Shown here piece by piece: positions 9,351 through 18,048 of a stretch of DNA of 64,000 nucleotides (positions are counted from its first letter, which is position 1; the number at the start of each line of letters is the position of its first letter). The stretch spans positions 310,001 through 374,000 of the forward strand of contig NZ_JAEFDB010000002.1 of the NCBI RefSeq assembly GCF_016126015.1, written 5' to 3'. The notes under the pieces were generated by a model. It was not told the DNA's origin and ran no database searches. It worked only from the letters and a program-made list of their open reading frames with translations. The position numbers and the translations under genes are program-made. Origin of the DNA: Capnocytophaga periodontitidis. Lineage in GTDB: Bacteria; Bacteroidota; Bacteroidia; Flavobacteriales; Flavobacteriaceae.

Positions 9351-9450
9351 CTTAATTGCCTGTGCGGCTCGCACCCTTAATTGCCCGTGCGGCTCGCACT
9401 CTTAATTGCCCGTGCGGCTCACACCCTTAATCGCCCGTGTGGCTCGCACT
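9351..9450 (+). repeat. Four tandem 25-bp units with GTGCG-GCT-CGCAC hairpin core
   Basis: Units start at 9351, 9376, 9401 and 9426. Each is CTTAATTGCCC plus the core GTGCGGCTCGCAC with 0-3 changes. A CTTTGCCAAAG motif stands directly before (about 9339-9349). Single copies of the core occur elsewhere in the window (10062, 31660, 32541 and others). Confidence 0.9.
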
Positions 9451-9485
9451 TTTGTCGTGTAAGCTAATAAATTATATTATTTTTG
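9451..9485 (+). promoter_or_regulatory. Putative promoter of the 9543 lipoprotein gene
   Basis: TTTG at 9451-9454 and TATTTTTG (TAnnTTTG) at 9478-9485, spacer 23 nt, at the long end of the allowed range. The upstream box touches the end of the tandem repeat array. Confidence 0.45.
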
Positions 9486-9542
9486 TGTAAATCAGCAACT
9501 TATTTCGCTCTCGAAACTCAAGTTATATAAAATGAAATAACT

Positions 9543-10022
9543 ATGAAGTATGTGTATTTATTAACTGTAATCACCTTATTATCCTCTTGTAAAACAATAA
9601 AAACAAGTAACTGTAGCCCTTATAACATCATCGAGATAACTCATTGGGGGACAAATGAAACAGACAAAAAGAATTTCATTTTGTATGAATATGACACTCT
9701 TAATGTCTTTCTAAAAACAATAGATATAAATGAAATAAGGGTGTACAATAAGACAACTGACCCCAACTATTATGGTTCGATGAGAATCTTTCTGAAAACA
9801 CCTTTATGCCCAGATAGGAATTATAAATTAATTATATCAGACTCTTTGCAATACAATATTCAAGAAATGGATATGATTAGTTTTTATAAAAGAGCAATGT
9901 TATCAAAAGTTCATTATAAGGGCGTTAAATCATATAAGGTAAACCATATAAAACTTTCTCCAAAGGAAGCTCACGTTATTTATTTTAACAAAAACTTAGC
10001 TACTCCTTACAAAAAAGAATAA
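9543..10022 (+). CDS. Small hypothetical lipoprotein
   Basis: A 159-residue product with a signal peptide and a lipobox-like LLSSC near residue 16. No family was recognised. The mature part is hydrophilic with mixed beta-type composition (IIEITHWGTNETDKKNFILYE). It stands alone between the two PULs, with its own promoter, and its base composition is more AT-rich than the PUL genes. It is flanked on both sides by GTGCG-GCT-CGCAC repeats (9351-9450 and 10062-10080), which could mark an inserted gene. Function unknown. Confidence 0.7.
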   Translation: MKYVYLLTVITLLSSCKTIKTSNCSPYNIIEITHWGTNETDKKNFILYEYDTLNVFLKTIDINEIRVYNKTTDPNYYGSMRIFLKTPLCPDRNYKLIISDSLQYNIQEMDMISFYKRAMLSKVHYKGVKSYKVNHIKLSPKEAHVIYFNKNLATPYKKE

Positions 10023-10061
10023 CTTGATAAAAATAATGTTAGTTCGATATAGCAAAACACT

Positions 10062-10091
10062 TGCCCGTGCGGCTCGCACCCTTGCTAAAGG
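10062..10091 (+). repeat. Single GTGCG-GCT-CGCAC repeat copy
   Basis: TTGCCC plus GTGCGGCTCGCAC, flanked by an imperfect outer pair (TAGCAAA at about 10049 and TTGCTA at about 10082). The same core is tandemly repeated at 9351-9450. Confidence 0.7.
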
Positions 10092-10118
10092 CTATTTATC
10101 CTTTTTTCTAGTCTCTAA

Positions 10119-10150
10119 TTTGTTAATTAATAAATTACTTTCTACCTTTG
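10119..10150 (+). promoter_or_regulatory. Promoter of the PUL 2 regulator
   Basis: TTTG 10119-10122, 20-nt spacer, TACCTTTG 10143-10150: a full match to TAnnTTTG. The upstream start at 10148 would lie inside this box, which supports ATG 10175. Confidence 0.65.
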
Positions 10151-10174
10151 CCAACAACTAAAACTCTATACCTT

Positions 10175-12979
10175 ATGCGTAAGCGTGTTTTTCTATGTAT
10201 TTTGATAAGTTGGTGGGGGATGATGATACACGCACAATTGTTACCTCCTATCTATAACTATACCCCTTCTGAATACAAAGGGGAAAGTCAGAATTGGAAG
10301 ATATGTCAAGCTGAAAACAAAAATATATATTTTGCTAACAACATAGGTCTCTTGGAGTTCAACGGAGTAGTGTGGCAGCATTACCCTTTGCTCAACGGAG
10401 CCATTGCACGTGCAGTAAGTGCCAAAGGCAACACCCTTTATACGGGAGGTTTTGCCGAATTTGGCTATTGGCAACCTAACAAATTCAACGAACTACAATA
10501 CACCTCTTTAAGCCGCCAATTAAACTCCGCCGATATAGAAGACGAAGAAATATGGAAAATTATCTTTTCCGATCGCTGGGTATTGTTCCAATCGCTGCAT
10601 AAAATCTTTATTTATGATACTCAGCAACAGCGTTTTAAGATAATTAGCGCTACTCATCATCTACCTAAAATCTTCAAAATAGGTGAACATATCTATTTCC
10701 AAAAGATGAAAGAAGGCTTGTTCAAGCTCGTCAATGGTGAAGAAGTATTAGTTACCGATCATCCTCTCTTTCGCGAACATATCCTCATCAACCTGTTTCC
10801 TAAAAAAGAACACTTTCTATTCGTTACCCAAGACAAAGGAATTTACGAAGGTACGCCTACTCAAATTGAAGCGTGGAAAGTAAGCGCTTCTCAATTGATT
10901 AACACCCTCAATATATATAGTTGCGAACGACTAAGCGACGGTTCATTGGTGTTGGGAACTATTGCCAAGGGCGTGTATAGAATTTCTGCTAAGGGCGAGC
11001 TCTTGGAACATTTGCAACAGAAAGAAGGCTTGCAAAACAACACAGTACTCTCCATTTTTGAGGATAAAGAACACAATGTATGGCTGGGATTAGACAATGG
11101 TATCAGTATGGTGAATTTCTTTTCACCTTTCCGCTTGTATAAAGATTATGAGGGACAACTTGGGGCGGTCTACACCTCCATCGTACATCAAGGAACCTTG
11201 TATTTGGGTACCAATCAAGGATTATTTTACACCTCTTTCCCCTTGCATTCTAATAGTAAATTCAGTCTTGTTGAGGGAACTAACGGACAGGTATGGCAAC
11301 TAAAAGTAGTGGAAAATACACTGTTCTGCGGTCATAATTCGGGTACGTTTATCATAGAGAATCACCAAGCTACCTCTATATGTAACCTATTGGGTACGTG
11401 GGATGTAAAACCTATAGCAGGACACCCTAATTGGCTCTTGCAAGGTAATTACGAAGGTTTGCATTTGCTTGAAAAGAAAGACGGACGTTGGCAGTATCGC
11501 AATAAAATAGAGGGATTCAACGTGTCGAGTAGGTTTTTTGAGTTTATTTCACCTACCGAACTCTTAGTGAGCCACGAGTATAAAGGGGTTTTTCGTTTGC
11601 AACTGAATGATGATTTTACCAAAGTAACCCAAGTACACAAAGAAACTTCTGCTCCAATAGGACGCAAGTCGGCAATTGCTAAATTCCGTAATGAGATTTG
11701 GTATTTTACCGAAAAAGGTTTGTTTAAATATAACACTACAACCCATAAATTTATACAAGATGAAGCCCTTACACAGCAGCTGTTCCACCAAGATAGTTAC
11801 CTATCGGGCACCCTTGTGCAAAGTAAGGACGAGGGCTTGTGGGCGTTTACCCAGCACAATATCGTAAAGATAGCACAAGGCAAACTCGATAGTGCTCCTC
11901 AGCTGAAAAAAATGCCTCTCTCAGCATCGTTTCGCAAAGACCTCGTTGGCTATGAAAATCTTTATGAATACCGCGAAGGCGACTGCTTGTTGGGTACCAG
12001 CACGGGCTTTATGAGCTTTGTGTTCAACCAAGTAACCCATACCCCCTATGAGGTGCATATAAACCACATCAGCAGTAGTAGGGTAGAGGGGGCTTTGCGT
12101 GCCATCGCTATAGATACCAAAGAAATAACCTTTAATAATGCCGAAAATAACTTCACTTTTAGTTATAGCGTACCGTCCTATTGCGGTATGTTCCCCTCAG
12201 TATACCAATACAAACTCGAAGGACTCTATGAGCACTGGAGCGATTGGAGTGAAGAGGCTACTGTGCGTTTTGAAAACCTGCCTGCTGGCGACTATACTTT
12301 TTTGGTAAGAGCCAAAGTAGGTGATGCTGTCTCACCAAATACCGCCTCTTTTCATTTCGTGATTCGCAAACCTTGGTATGCCACTAATGCGATGATAGTC
12401 TTTTACATTGCACTTCTATGCGGATTGCTCTTGGTGGTGCATCGTGTGTATAGAGTGCATTACAAGCGTCATAAGAAAAAAGTAGAGCAAGAAAAAGAAA
12501 AAGAACTCGCCCTGATGCAATTAGAGAACGACCGTACCGTGATGCAACTCCGCAATGATAAACTCCAAAGTGAAGTAGAGAGCAAAAACCGTGAACTTGC
12601 GGCAACTACTATGAGCATAGTGCGCAAAAACGAACTGCTGATGAGTATCAAAGAGGCTCTTTTGAGCAGTGGTAATGGCAAAGAAGTGCTACATATTGTA
12701 GACGATAATATCAACTGTGAAGGCGATTGGGAACATTTCCAAGAAATTTTTAACCAAACCGACCGTGAATTTCTCAATCGTCTTAAAGCCCTCCACCCCG
12801 ATTTGACCCCCAACGACATCAAACTGTGCATTTACCTGCGATTGAATCTTTCCAGCAAAGAAATAGCTCCATTGCTAAATATCTCTACCCAAAGTATAGA
12901 AATCAAGCGTTATCGCCTCCGCAAAAAGATGCTTTTAGAGCGCAATCAAAACCTTACCGATTATATTTTGAAACTCTAA
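10175..12979 (+). CDS. Membrane-tethered PUL 2 regulator (beta-propeller, Y_Y_Y, LuxR-type HTH)
   Basis: From ATG 10175 the protein has 934 residues. A signal peptide (MRKRVFLCILISWWGM...HAQ) leads into a long periplasmic beta-propeller sensor with repeats such as LYLGTNQGLF and NVWLGLDNGISMVNFFSPF, then a Y_Y_Y domain (about 665-740), one membrane helix (about 745-770), a charged coiled coil and a C-terminal LuxR-like HTH containing LTPNDIKLCIYLRLNLSSKE. It lacks kinase and receiver domains, unlike hybrid two-component PUL regulators, so it probably couples periplasmic glycan binding directly to DNA binding. It precedes the SusCD pair at 13288 in the same orientation. It is related to the truncated regulator at the window start. 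Confidence 0.88.
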   Translation: MRKRVFLCILISWWGMMIHAQLLPPIYNYTPSEYKGESQNWKICQAENKNIYFANNIGLLEFNGVVWQHYPLLNGAIARAVSAKGNTLYTGGFAEFGYWQPNKFNELQYTSLSRQLNSADIEDEEIWKIIFSDRWVLFQSLHKIFIYDTQQQRFKIISATHHLPKIFKIGEHIYFQKMKEGLFKLVNGEEVLVTDHPLFREHILINLFPKKEHFLFVTQDKGIYEGTPTQIEAWKVSASQLINTLNIYSCERLSDGSLVLGTIAKGVYRISAKGELLEHLQQKEGLQNNTVLSIFEDKEHNVWLGLDNGISMVNFFSPFRLYKDYEGQLGAVYTSIVHQGTLYLGTNQGLFYTSFPLHSNSKFSLVEGTNGQVWQLKVVENTLFCGHNSGTFIIENHQATSICNLLGTWDVKPIAGHPNWLLQGNYEGLHLLEKKDGRWQYRNKIEGFNVSSRFFEFISPTELLVSHEYKGVFRLQLNDDFTKVTQVHKETSAPIGRKSAIAKFRNEIWYFTEKGLFKYNTTTHKFIQDEALTQQLFHQDSYLSGTLVQSKDEGLWAFTQHNIVKIAQGKLDSAPQLKKMPLSASFRKDLVGYENLYEYREGDCLLGTSTGFMSFVFNQVTHTPYEVHINHISSSRVEGALRAIAIDTKEITFNNAENNFTFSYSVPSYCGMFPSVYQYKLEGLYEHWSDWSEEATVRFENLPAGDYTFLVRAKVGDAVSPNTASFHFVIRKPWYATNAMIVFYIALLCGLLLVVHRVYRVHYKRHKKKVEQEKEKELALMQLENDRTVMQLRNDKLQSEVESKNRELAATTMSIVRKNELLMSIKEALLSSGNGKEVLHIVDDNINCEGDWEHFQEIFNQTDREFLNRLKALHPDLTPNDIKLCIYLRLNLSSKEIAPLLNISTQSIEIKRYRLRKKMLLERNQNLTDYILKL

Positions 12980-13287
12980 AAGTCATCGCAAACTTTACCA
13001 AAGATAGTTTTAACATTCTATCACCTATACATTACCTATACAACTCCGTTTTTTAACACTTTCTTTTACCTGTTTTTTACCTTTACACTCACTTTGTAAA
13101 ATATTTATAAATATACTATAATACAATCGATTAAAAAATGAAACTTATCAATAATCAACTATACAAACCCCAAAAAATAGCCCTTGTATATTTTTTGTAT
13201 AGGTAAAATCTTTTGCGTGTTGAAAAATTGCGTTTATCTTTGCGCTGTAATTAAAACATAAACCAAAAGAAAGGAAAAGCAATATAT
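12980..13287 (+). other. 308-bp spacer between regulator and PUL 2 operon
   Basis: AT-rich, no ORF. It holds a degenerate ACTTTACCAAAG motif right after the regulator stop (about 12991) and the PUL 2 promoter at 13213-13242. A regulator binding site is expected here, but no clear inverted repeat was picked out by eye. Confidence 0.5.
13213..13242 (+). promoter_or_regulatory. Promoter of the PUL 2 susCD operon
   Basis: TTG 13213-13215, 19-nt spacer, TATCTTTG 13235-13242, a full Bacteroidota consensus, 45 nt before the SusC start. Confidence 0.7.
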
Positions 13288-16200
13288 ATGAAAACATTTT
13301 TCTTACCTATTCTACTGTTTTTATGTACAAGTTTGGCAATGGCTCAAACTTATCGCATAAAAGGAAATGTGAAAGACGCTACGGGTACCCCTATGATAGG
13401 TGTTTCGGTAGTGGTCAAAGGCACTACACACGGTGTCTCTACCGATTTTGACGGGAATTTTACCTTAGAAAATGTCAAAAAAGGTCAGTTGTTAGTTTTC
13501 TCTTATGTAGGCTACACTACCCAAGAGAAAATGATAGCCAATGGCAATGCGCTGAACGTTACCTTGAAAGAAGATACCCAAACCCTCGGTGAAGTGGTAG
13601 TTATCGGGTATGGAACACAAAAGGTAAAGGACGTAACAGGTTCGGTATCAGTAGTAGATGCTAAAACCATTACCGAACTAAAGCCTGTGGATGCGGCTAC
13701 TGCCCTACAAGGTACTACCTCAGGGGTGAGCGTAAACAAGGCTTCCGGCTCACCTGGAGGGAAGATAAACATTCTCATTCGTGGAGTGAGTTCTAACGGT
13801 AGCAACGAGCCTTTGGTAATTATCGATGGCTACGAAGGGGCACTGAACAGTATTAATCCCGAGGATATTGAGAGTCTTACTGTATTGAAAGACGCTCAAG
13901 CGGCTATCTACGGTATTAAAGGGGCGAATGGAGTAGTACTCGTAACTACTAAGGGTGGACGCAAAAACACACCTTTGGAAGTGAAAATTAGCTCGTACAG
14001 TGGTATCCAGCAAACTACCAAAAAGTTGGATTATATGAACGCTACCGAGTATGCTGCCTTGCTCAACGAGAGTTATGCTGCCAACGGACAGGCGTTGCCC
14101 TTTGGCAATTTGGCTTCTTTAGGCAAAGGCATTGATTGGCAAGACGAGGTGTTTAAGAATTCTGTTATTTCAGATATGACAGCTAGTATCTCGGGTGGAG
14201 GTGAGAAATTTAGTTATTACTTAGGGGCATCACATCTTACCCAAGACGGTATTGTAGCCCCTGAAAAATCCAACTTTAAACGCAATAACGTGAAAGTGAG
14301 TTTGGGAGCTGATATTTCACCAAAACTTAAGATGAACTTCACTGCCAATTATTACAACAACAAGCGCAAAACTATTGAGGAAAACGGCTTGGGAGCAGTG
14401 CTTTTCAACGCTTTGAACTTCTCGCCTACTTACGGTTTGCACGATGAGGATTTAACGGGCTTTTTGGGCAATGAGGTGATTAACCCTTTAGCACAAATAG
14501 ACAATACCTATAATCAGTATGACGGCAATGGATTAGAGGGGAATTTCCAGTTGAGCTATAATCTCATAGAAGGCTTAGACCTTACTTCACGTATTGGGTT
14601 TAAGACTTATAGTGATGAGAAAAAAGATTTTCAACCTCTTAGCTTCTTTGGTACGGGTAAGATTTTCAACCGCAGTCGCAGTACCGTAACGCAAGATAAG
14701 AATGAAACGCACGCTTATACGTGGGAGACTTTTGCTACTTATAGTAAAACCTTCTGGAAAAATAACAACACTTCACTCACTGTGGGTACTAGTGCGCAAC
14801 GCAACTGGGGCAGTGGACTCAGTGCTACGGGTTACGATGTGCCTAATAACTCTTGGGACTTTGCCGATATAGGTCTCACCACAGGTACGAACAATAGCAA
14901 AACTGATAACTCGTATACGAACGATTCGCGTCTTACCTCTTTCTTTGGTCGTTTGCAATACGATTATAAGAGCAAATACTTGCTATCGGCGATGCTTAGG
15001 CGTGATGCTTCTTCAGACTTCCCGAAAGATAACCGTGCCGACTTGTTTTCATCAGTAACAGCAGGTTGGAAAGTATCCGACGAAAGTTTCCTAAAAGATA
15101 GCAAATGGATAGACTTCCTCAAATTGCGCGGTAGTTACGGTACACTCGGTAACAATGCCGGTAAAAACCTTTATAAGGCAATTTTGAACGGGGAGGCTGT
15201 GTACGTGTTTAACGGAAAAATAGTGCGCGGAAAAGCTGTAGGCAAATTGCCAAACCCAAGTGCCAAATGGGAAGTAGCCGAAAAGTTAGATGTCGGTTTT
15301 GACTTCAATACACTTGGCAACCGCTTGTCGTTAGTATTCGATTATTTTATAGAAAACCGCAACGATTTGCTCATCTCTAATTTCCCTGTCTCAGGTATTA
15401 TAGGAACGGCTGCACCAGGGGCTTCAAACCCTACTGTGAACGCTGGTAATACTCAAAATAAGGGCTTTGAGGTAGCCTTAGGTTATAGAAGTGATGTAAC
15501 AAAACCTTTTTCTTGGGGCTTCAACTACAATATTACTCGTTTAGACGGCAAAGTAGTATCGATTAATGGAGATGTGATTCCAGAAGGAGGAGCTTTCAGC
15601 GTGGGTCAGTTAGCACCTGCACGTATGGAAGTGGGGCAACCTATTGGTTACTTCTATGGTTTACAAGCCGATGGAATCTTCCAAAACCAAGCTGAGGTAG
15701 ATGCACACCCTTCACAACTTGCCTTAGGAGCTCCTGCCAGAATAGGAGATATCCGTTATAAAGATATGAATGGCGATGGAGTCATCGATTTTAAAGACCG
15801 CACATATTTGGGTAAACCTACCGCCACTTACTATATGGGATTGAACCTCAATGCTAAGTATAAAAACTTTGATTTCTCAACCTATATGTATGCTGAGCTC
15901 GACAAAGAGATGGTGCGCAACTACGAGCGTTCACAACCTAACGTAAACCGTCAGCGTTTATATCTTGACCGTTGGCGTGGTGAGGGCACTAGCAACAGTG
16001 TACCTCGCGTAACCACAGGAGCAACAACTAATAACTTGTTCTCAAGTTTCTTTGTAGAAGACGCCTCTTTCTTGCGCGTTCAAAACATACAGTTGGGCTA
16101 TTCGATTCCTGCATCGGTATTGGAGAGTGTGAAGATGAAGAGCTTCCGCGTATATTTTTCAGTAAACAACGCCTTTACGTTCACTAAGTACAAAGGTTAT

Positions 16201-16302
16201 GACCCCTCAGCTACCTCTGGTGATGCCATTGGTGGAGGTATTGATTACGGCTTTTACCCACAAGCTCGTCAGTTTATCTTAGGATTTAATACCTCATTCT
16301 AA
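13288..16302 (+). CDS. SusC/RagA-family TonB-dependent outer-membrane transporter (PUL 2)
   Basis: A 1004-residue outer-membrane oligosaccharide importer. The signal peptide ends AMAQ; a carboxypeptidase-regulatory-like domain (about 22-98), the EVVVIGYGTQK motif, a plug with VLKDAQAAIYGIKGANGV and a barrel ending in FNTSF follow. Both SusC proteins here share the N-terminal domain layout but differ through the barrel. It heads an operon with SusD, a surface-binding protein and GH16; with that company the likely cargo is beta-1,3-glucan oligosaccharide (inference). Confidence 0.95.
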   Translation: MKTFFLPILLFLCTSLAMAQTYRIKGNVKDATGTPMIGVSVVVKGTTHGVSTDFDGNFTLENVKKGQLLVFSYVGYTTQEKMIANGNALNVTLKEDTQTLGEVVVIGYGTQKVKDVTGSVSVVDAKTITELKPVDAATALQGTTSGVSVNKASGSPGGKINILIRGVSSNGSNEPLVIIDGYEGALNSINPEDIESLTVLKDAQAAIYGIKGANGVVLVTTKGGRKNTPLEVKISSYSGIQQTTKKLDYMNATEYAALLNESYAANGQALPFGNLASLGKGIDWQDEVFKNSVISDMTASISGGGEKFSYYLGASHLTQDGIVAPEKSNFKRNNVKVSLGADISPKLKMNFTANYYNNKRKTIEENGLGAVLFNALNFSPTYGLHDEDLTGFLGNEVINPLAQIDNTYNQYDGNGLEGNFQLSYNLIEGLDLTSRIGFKTYSDEKKDFQPLSFFGTGKIFNRSRSTVTQDKNETHAYTWETFATYSKTFWKNNNTSLTVGTSAQRNWGSGLSATGYDVPNNSWDFADIGLTTGTNNSKTDNSYTNDSRLTSFFGRLQYDYKSKYLLSAMLRRDASSDFPKDNRADLFSSVTAGWKVSDESFLKDSKWIDFLKLRGSYGTLGNNAGKNLYKAILNGEAVYVFNGKIVRGKAVGKLPNPSAKWEVAEKLDVGFDFNTLGNRLSLVFDYFIENRNDLLISNFPVSGIIGTAAPGASNPTVNAGNTQNKGFEVALGYRSDVTKPFSWGFNYNITRLDGKVVSINGDVIPEGGAFSVGQLAPARMEVGQPIGYFYGLQADGIFQNQAEVDAHPSQLALGAPARIGDIRYKDMNGDGVIDFKDRTYLGKPTATYYMGLNLNAKYKNFDFSTYMYAELDKEMVRNYERSQPNVNRQRLYLDRWRGEGTSNSVPRVTTGATTNNLFSSFFVEDASFLRVQNIQLGYSIPASVLESVKMKSFRVYFSVNNAFTFTKYKGYDPSATSGDAIGGGIDYGFYPQARQFILGFNTSF

Positions 16303-16338
16303 AAAGTCGTTCTATCTAACAGCGAAGCCACCAATCTC

Positions 16339-16400
16339 ATCAGCGTAAGCTGAAATTCGTGCGATTCGTGGGCGAAAAAACTATCAGCGTAAGCTGAAAT
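16339..16400 (+). repeat. Two copies of an ATCAGCGTAAGCTGAAAT repeat
   Basis: Identical 18-nt copies at 16339-16356 and 16383-16400. Each folds as TCAGC-GTAA-GCTGA, a GNRA-type (GUAA) tetraloop in RNA. They lie between SusC and SusD and are followed by the UUCG hairpin at 16424. Confidence 0.75.
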
Positions 16401-16423
16401 GCTCATACGCTCTTTAAAACGGA

Positions 16424-16450
16424 TTGTCCCCCTTCGGGGGAACGGGGGCT
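16424..16450 (+). repeat. UUCG-tetraloop hairpin repeat between SusC and SusD
   Basis: TTGTCCCCCTTCGGGGG then AACGGGGGCT: a C(UUCG)G-capped C/G stem. In the long SusC-SusD spacer (176 bp) it could act as an RNA stabiliser or attenuator; that is inference. Confidence 0.7.
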
Positions 16451-16478
16451 GTTCTATAACATATAAAAACATAAACAA

Positions 16479-17960
16479 ATGAAAACGATACACCACATAC
16501 AAAAATGGACAGTAGGGCTAATGCTCCTCGCCTTTGCCCTTGCTTGTTCCGACGATTTTCTCGACAAAACCAAACAGTACGAGATAAATTCCGAAAGTTA
16601 CTTCAATTCTAAAGAAGATTACCAAAATGCGCTGATTGCATCCTACAACTTGTTGCATTCTACGTATATAAATGTATTGATGGGCGAAATTGCCTCCGAT
16701 AATACCCTTTGCGGAGGGGAAGGAGCATCGGATGTAATAGGCTTTCAGCAAATAGACCAGATGATTCATACTCCTGTCAATGCACAACTCAAAGACTTGT
16801 GGGACTGGATGTTTGCTGGTGTAAACCGCACGGCTTATATCTTGGAATTCCAAAACAAAACAGCCTTTGAGGGCAAAGAGGTGATCATTGCCGAAACACA
16901 TTTCCTTCACGCTTATTACAATTTTGAACTCGTGAAATGGTTCGGAGCAATTCCTCTTAAAGAAAACAAACGCTTTGAGCGTGGTGACGAACAAAAAATA
17001 CCCCGTTCCCCTGTGAGTGAGGTCTATGCTTCTATTGAGAAAGACCTTTTGGCTGCCATTCCTCACTTGCCTACAACACCCCCTGACGGTCAAGTAGGGC
17101 GTGCTACCAAAGGTGCGGCTCAAGCCCTCCTCGGCAAGGTATATTTATACCAAAACAAGTTTGCCGAAGCTGCTCAAGTATTAGAAACCGTGATACACAG
17201 CAATACCTATTCTCTTGTAACCGACTATGCGTCTATCTTTGAAAAAGAAGGTGAAAACGGTGCTGAATCGGTATTCGAGATACAATACACCGATGCTGAA
17301 GGTGCGAGCTTCGACTGTTTGCAATGTAGCAAAGGGAATGTAGCGGTAGGGTTTAACAGTATCCGCAACTACAACGGTCCTGTGTTCGATTCTGGCTATA
17401 GTTTTAACGTACCCGTACAAGAGGCTGTCGATGCTTTTGAAGCAGGCGACCTTCGCAAAGATGTAGCGATTTTAGACATCGTCGCGTGGGCAGCAGCGAA
17501 CAACGCTACTTATGCCGAAGGTTACAAACATACAGGCTATTTCAATAAAAAATATATAGCTCGCAAAGGCGACCTCAATAGCCCCGACCAAAACCTTACC
17601 AACCCTAATAACTATCGTGCCATTCGCTATGCCGATGTACTCTTAATGGCTGCCGAAGCGCTCAACCGTGGTAATATCAGCGATGAACGCGCTCGCGATT
17701 ACCTCAACCAAGTGCGCAAACGTGCCTTTGGCGATGAAAATCACAATATTACGGTTTCGGGTACTGCCCTTACCGAAGCAATTTGGAAAGAACGCCGTGT
17801 AGAGTTCTTAGGCGAAGGCTTGCGATTTTTCGACTTAGTCCGCACGGGTAAAGGTACCGAAATACAAGGCTTTACTGCCAATAAAAACGAAGTCTTCCCC
17901 ATACCCCACGAAGAAATTCGTTACGCCAACGGCAATTGGCAACAAAACCAAGGATATTAA
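16479..17960 (+). CDS. SusD/RagB-family surface glycan-binding lipoprotein (PUL 2)
   Basis: A 493-residue lipoprotein with a signal ending FALACS (Cys23). SusD hallmarks are HFLHAYYNFELVKWFGAIPL, the C-terminal IRYADVLLMAAEALNRG and KERRVEFLGEGLRFFDLVR. It partners the SusC at 13288 although the spacer is unusually long and rich in hairpin repeats. Substrate inferred as beta-glucan from the GH16 and GH3 genes that follow. Confidence 0.95.
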   Translation: MKTIHHIQKWTVGLMLLAFALACSDDFLDKTKQYEINSESYFNSKEDYQNALIASYNLLHSTYINVLMGEIASDNTLCGGEGASDVIGFQQIDQMIHTPVNAQLKDLWDWMFAGVNRTAYILEFQNKTAFEGKEVIIAETHFLHAYYNFELVKWFGAIPLKENKRFERGDEQKIPRSPVSEVYASIEKDLLAAIPHLPTTPPDGQVGRATKGAAQALLGKVYLYQNKFAEAAQVLETVIHSNTYSLVTDYASIFEKEGENGAESVFEIQYTDAEGASFDCLQCSKGNVAVGFNSIRNYNGPVFDSGYSFNVPVQEAVDAFEAGDLRKDVAILDIVAWAAANNATYAEGYKHTGYFNKKYIARKGDLNSPDQNLTNPNNYRAIRYADVLLMAAEALNRGNISDERARDYLNQVRKRAFGDENHNITVSGTALTEAIWKERRVEFLGEGLRFFDLVRTGKGTEIQGFTANKNEVFPIPHEEIRYANGNWQQNQGY

Positions 17961-17995
17961 TGACGAATTACGAATTACGAAGTAAGTCTCCTTTG

Positions 17996-18026
17996 CAGCT
18001 TGTCCCCCTTCGGGGGTTCGGGGGCT
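17996..18026 (+). repeat. UUCG-tetraloop hairpin repeat
   Basis: CAGCTTGTCCCCCTTCGGGG continuing GTTCGGGGGCT, between SusD and the surface-binding protein; near-identical to the copy at 26207-26238. Confidence 0.75.
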
Positions 18027-18048
18027 AAAAACTCTTATCTAAATTAAA

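Noticed and set aside
9351-9450. Short CRISPR array
   Set aside because: The 25-bp units are directly adjacent with no unique spacers, and no cas genes are present. It is a tandem repeat.
9543-10022. Prophage or transposon cargo marked by flanking GTGCG repeats
   Set aside because: The repeats are dispersed all over the window and no integrase, transposase or target-site duplication is seen.
16518-17123. Antisense ORF of 201 codons within SusD
   Set aside because: Shadow of the SusD gene; no signal or domain and no start context.
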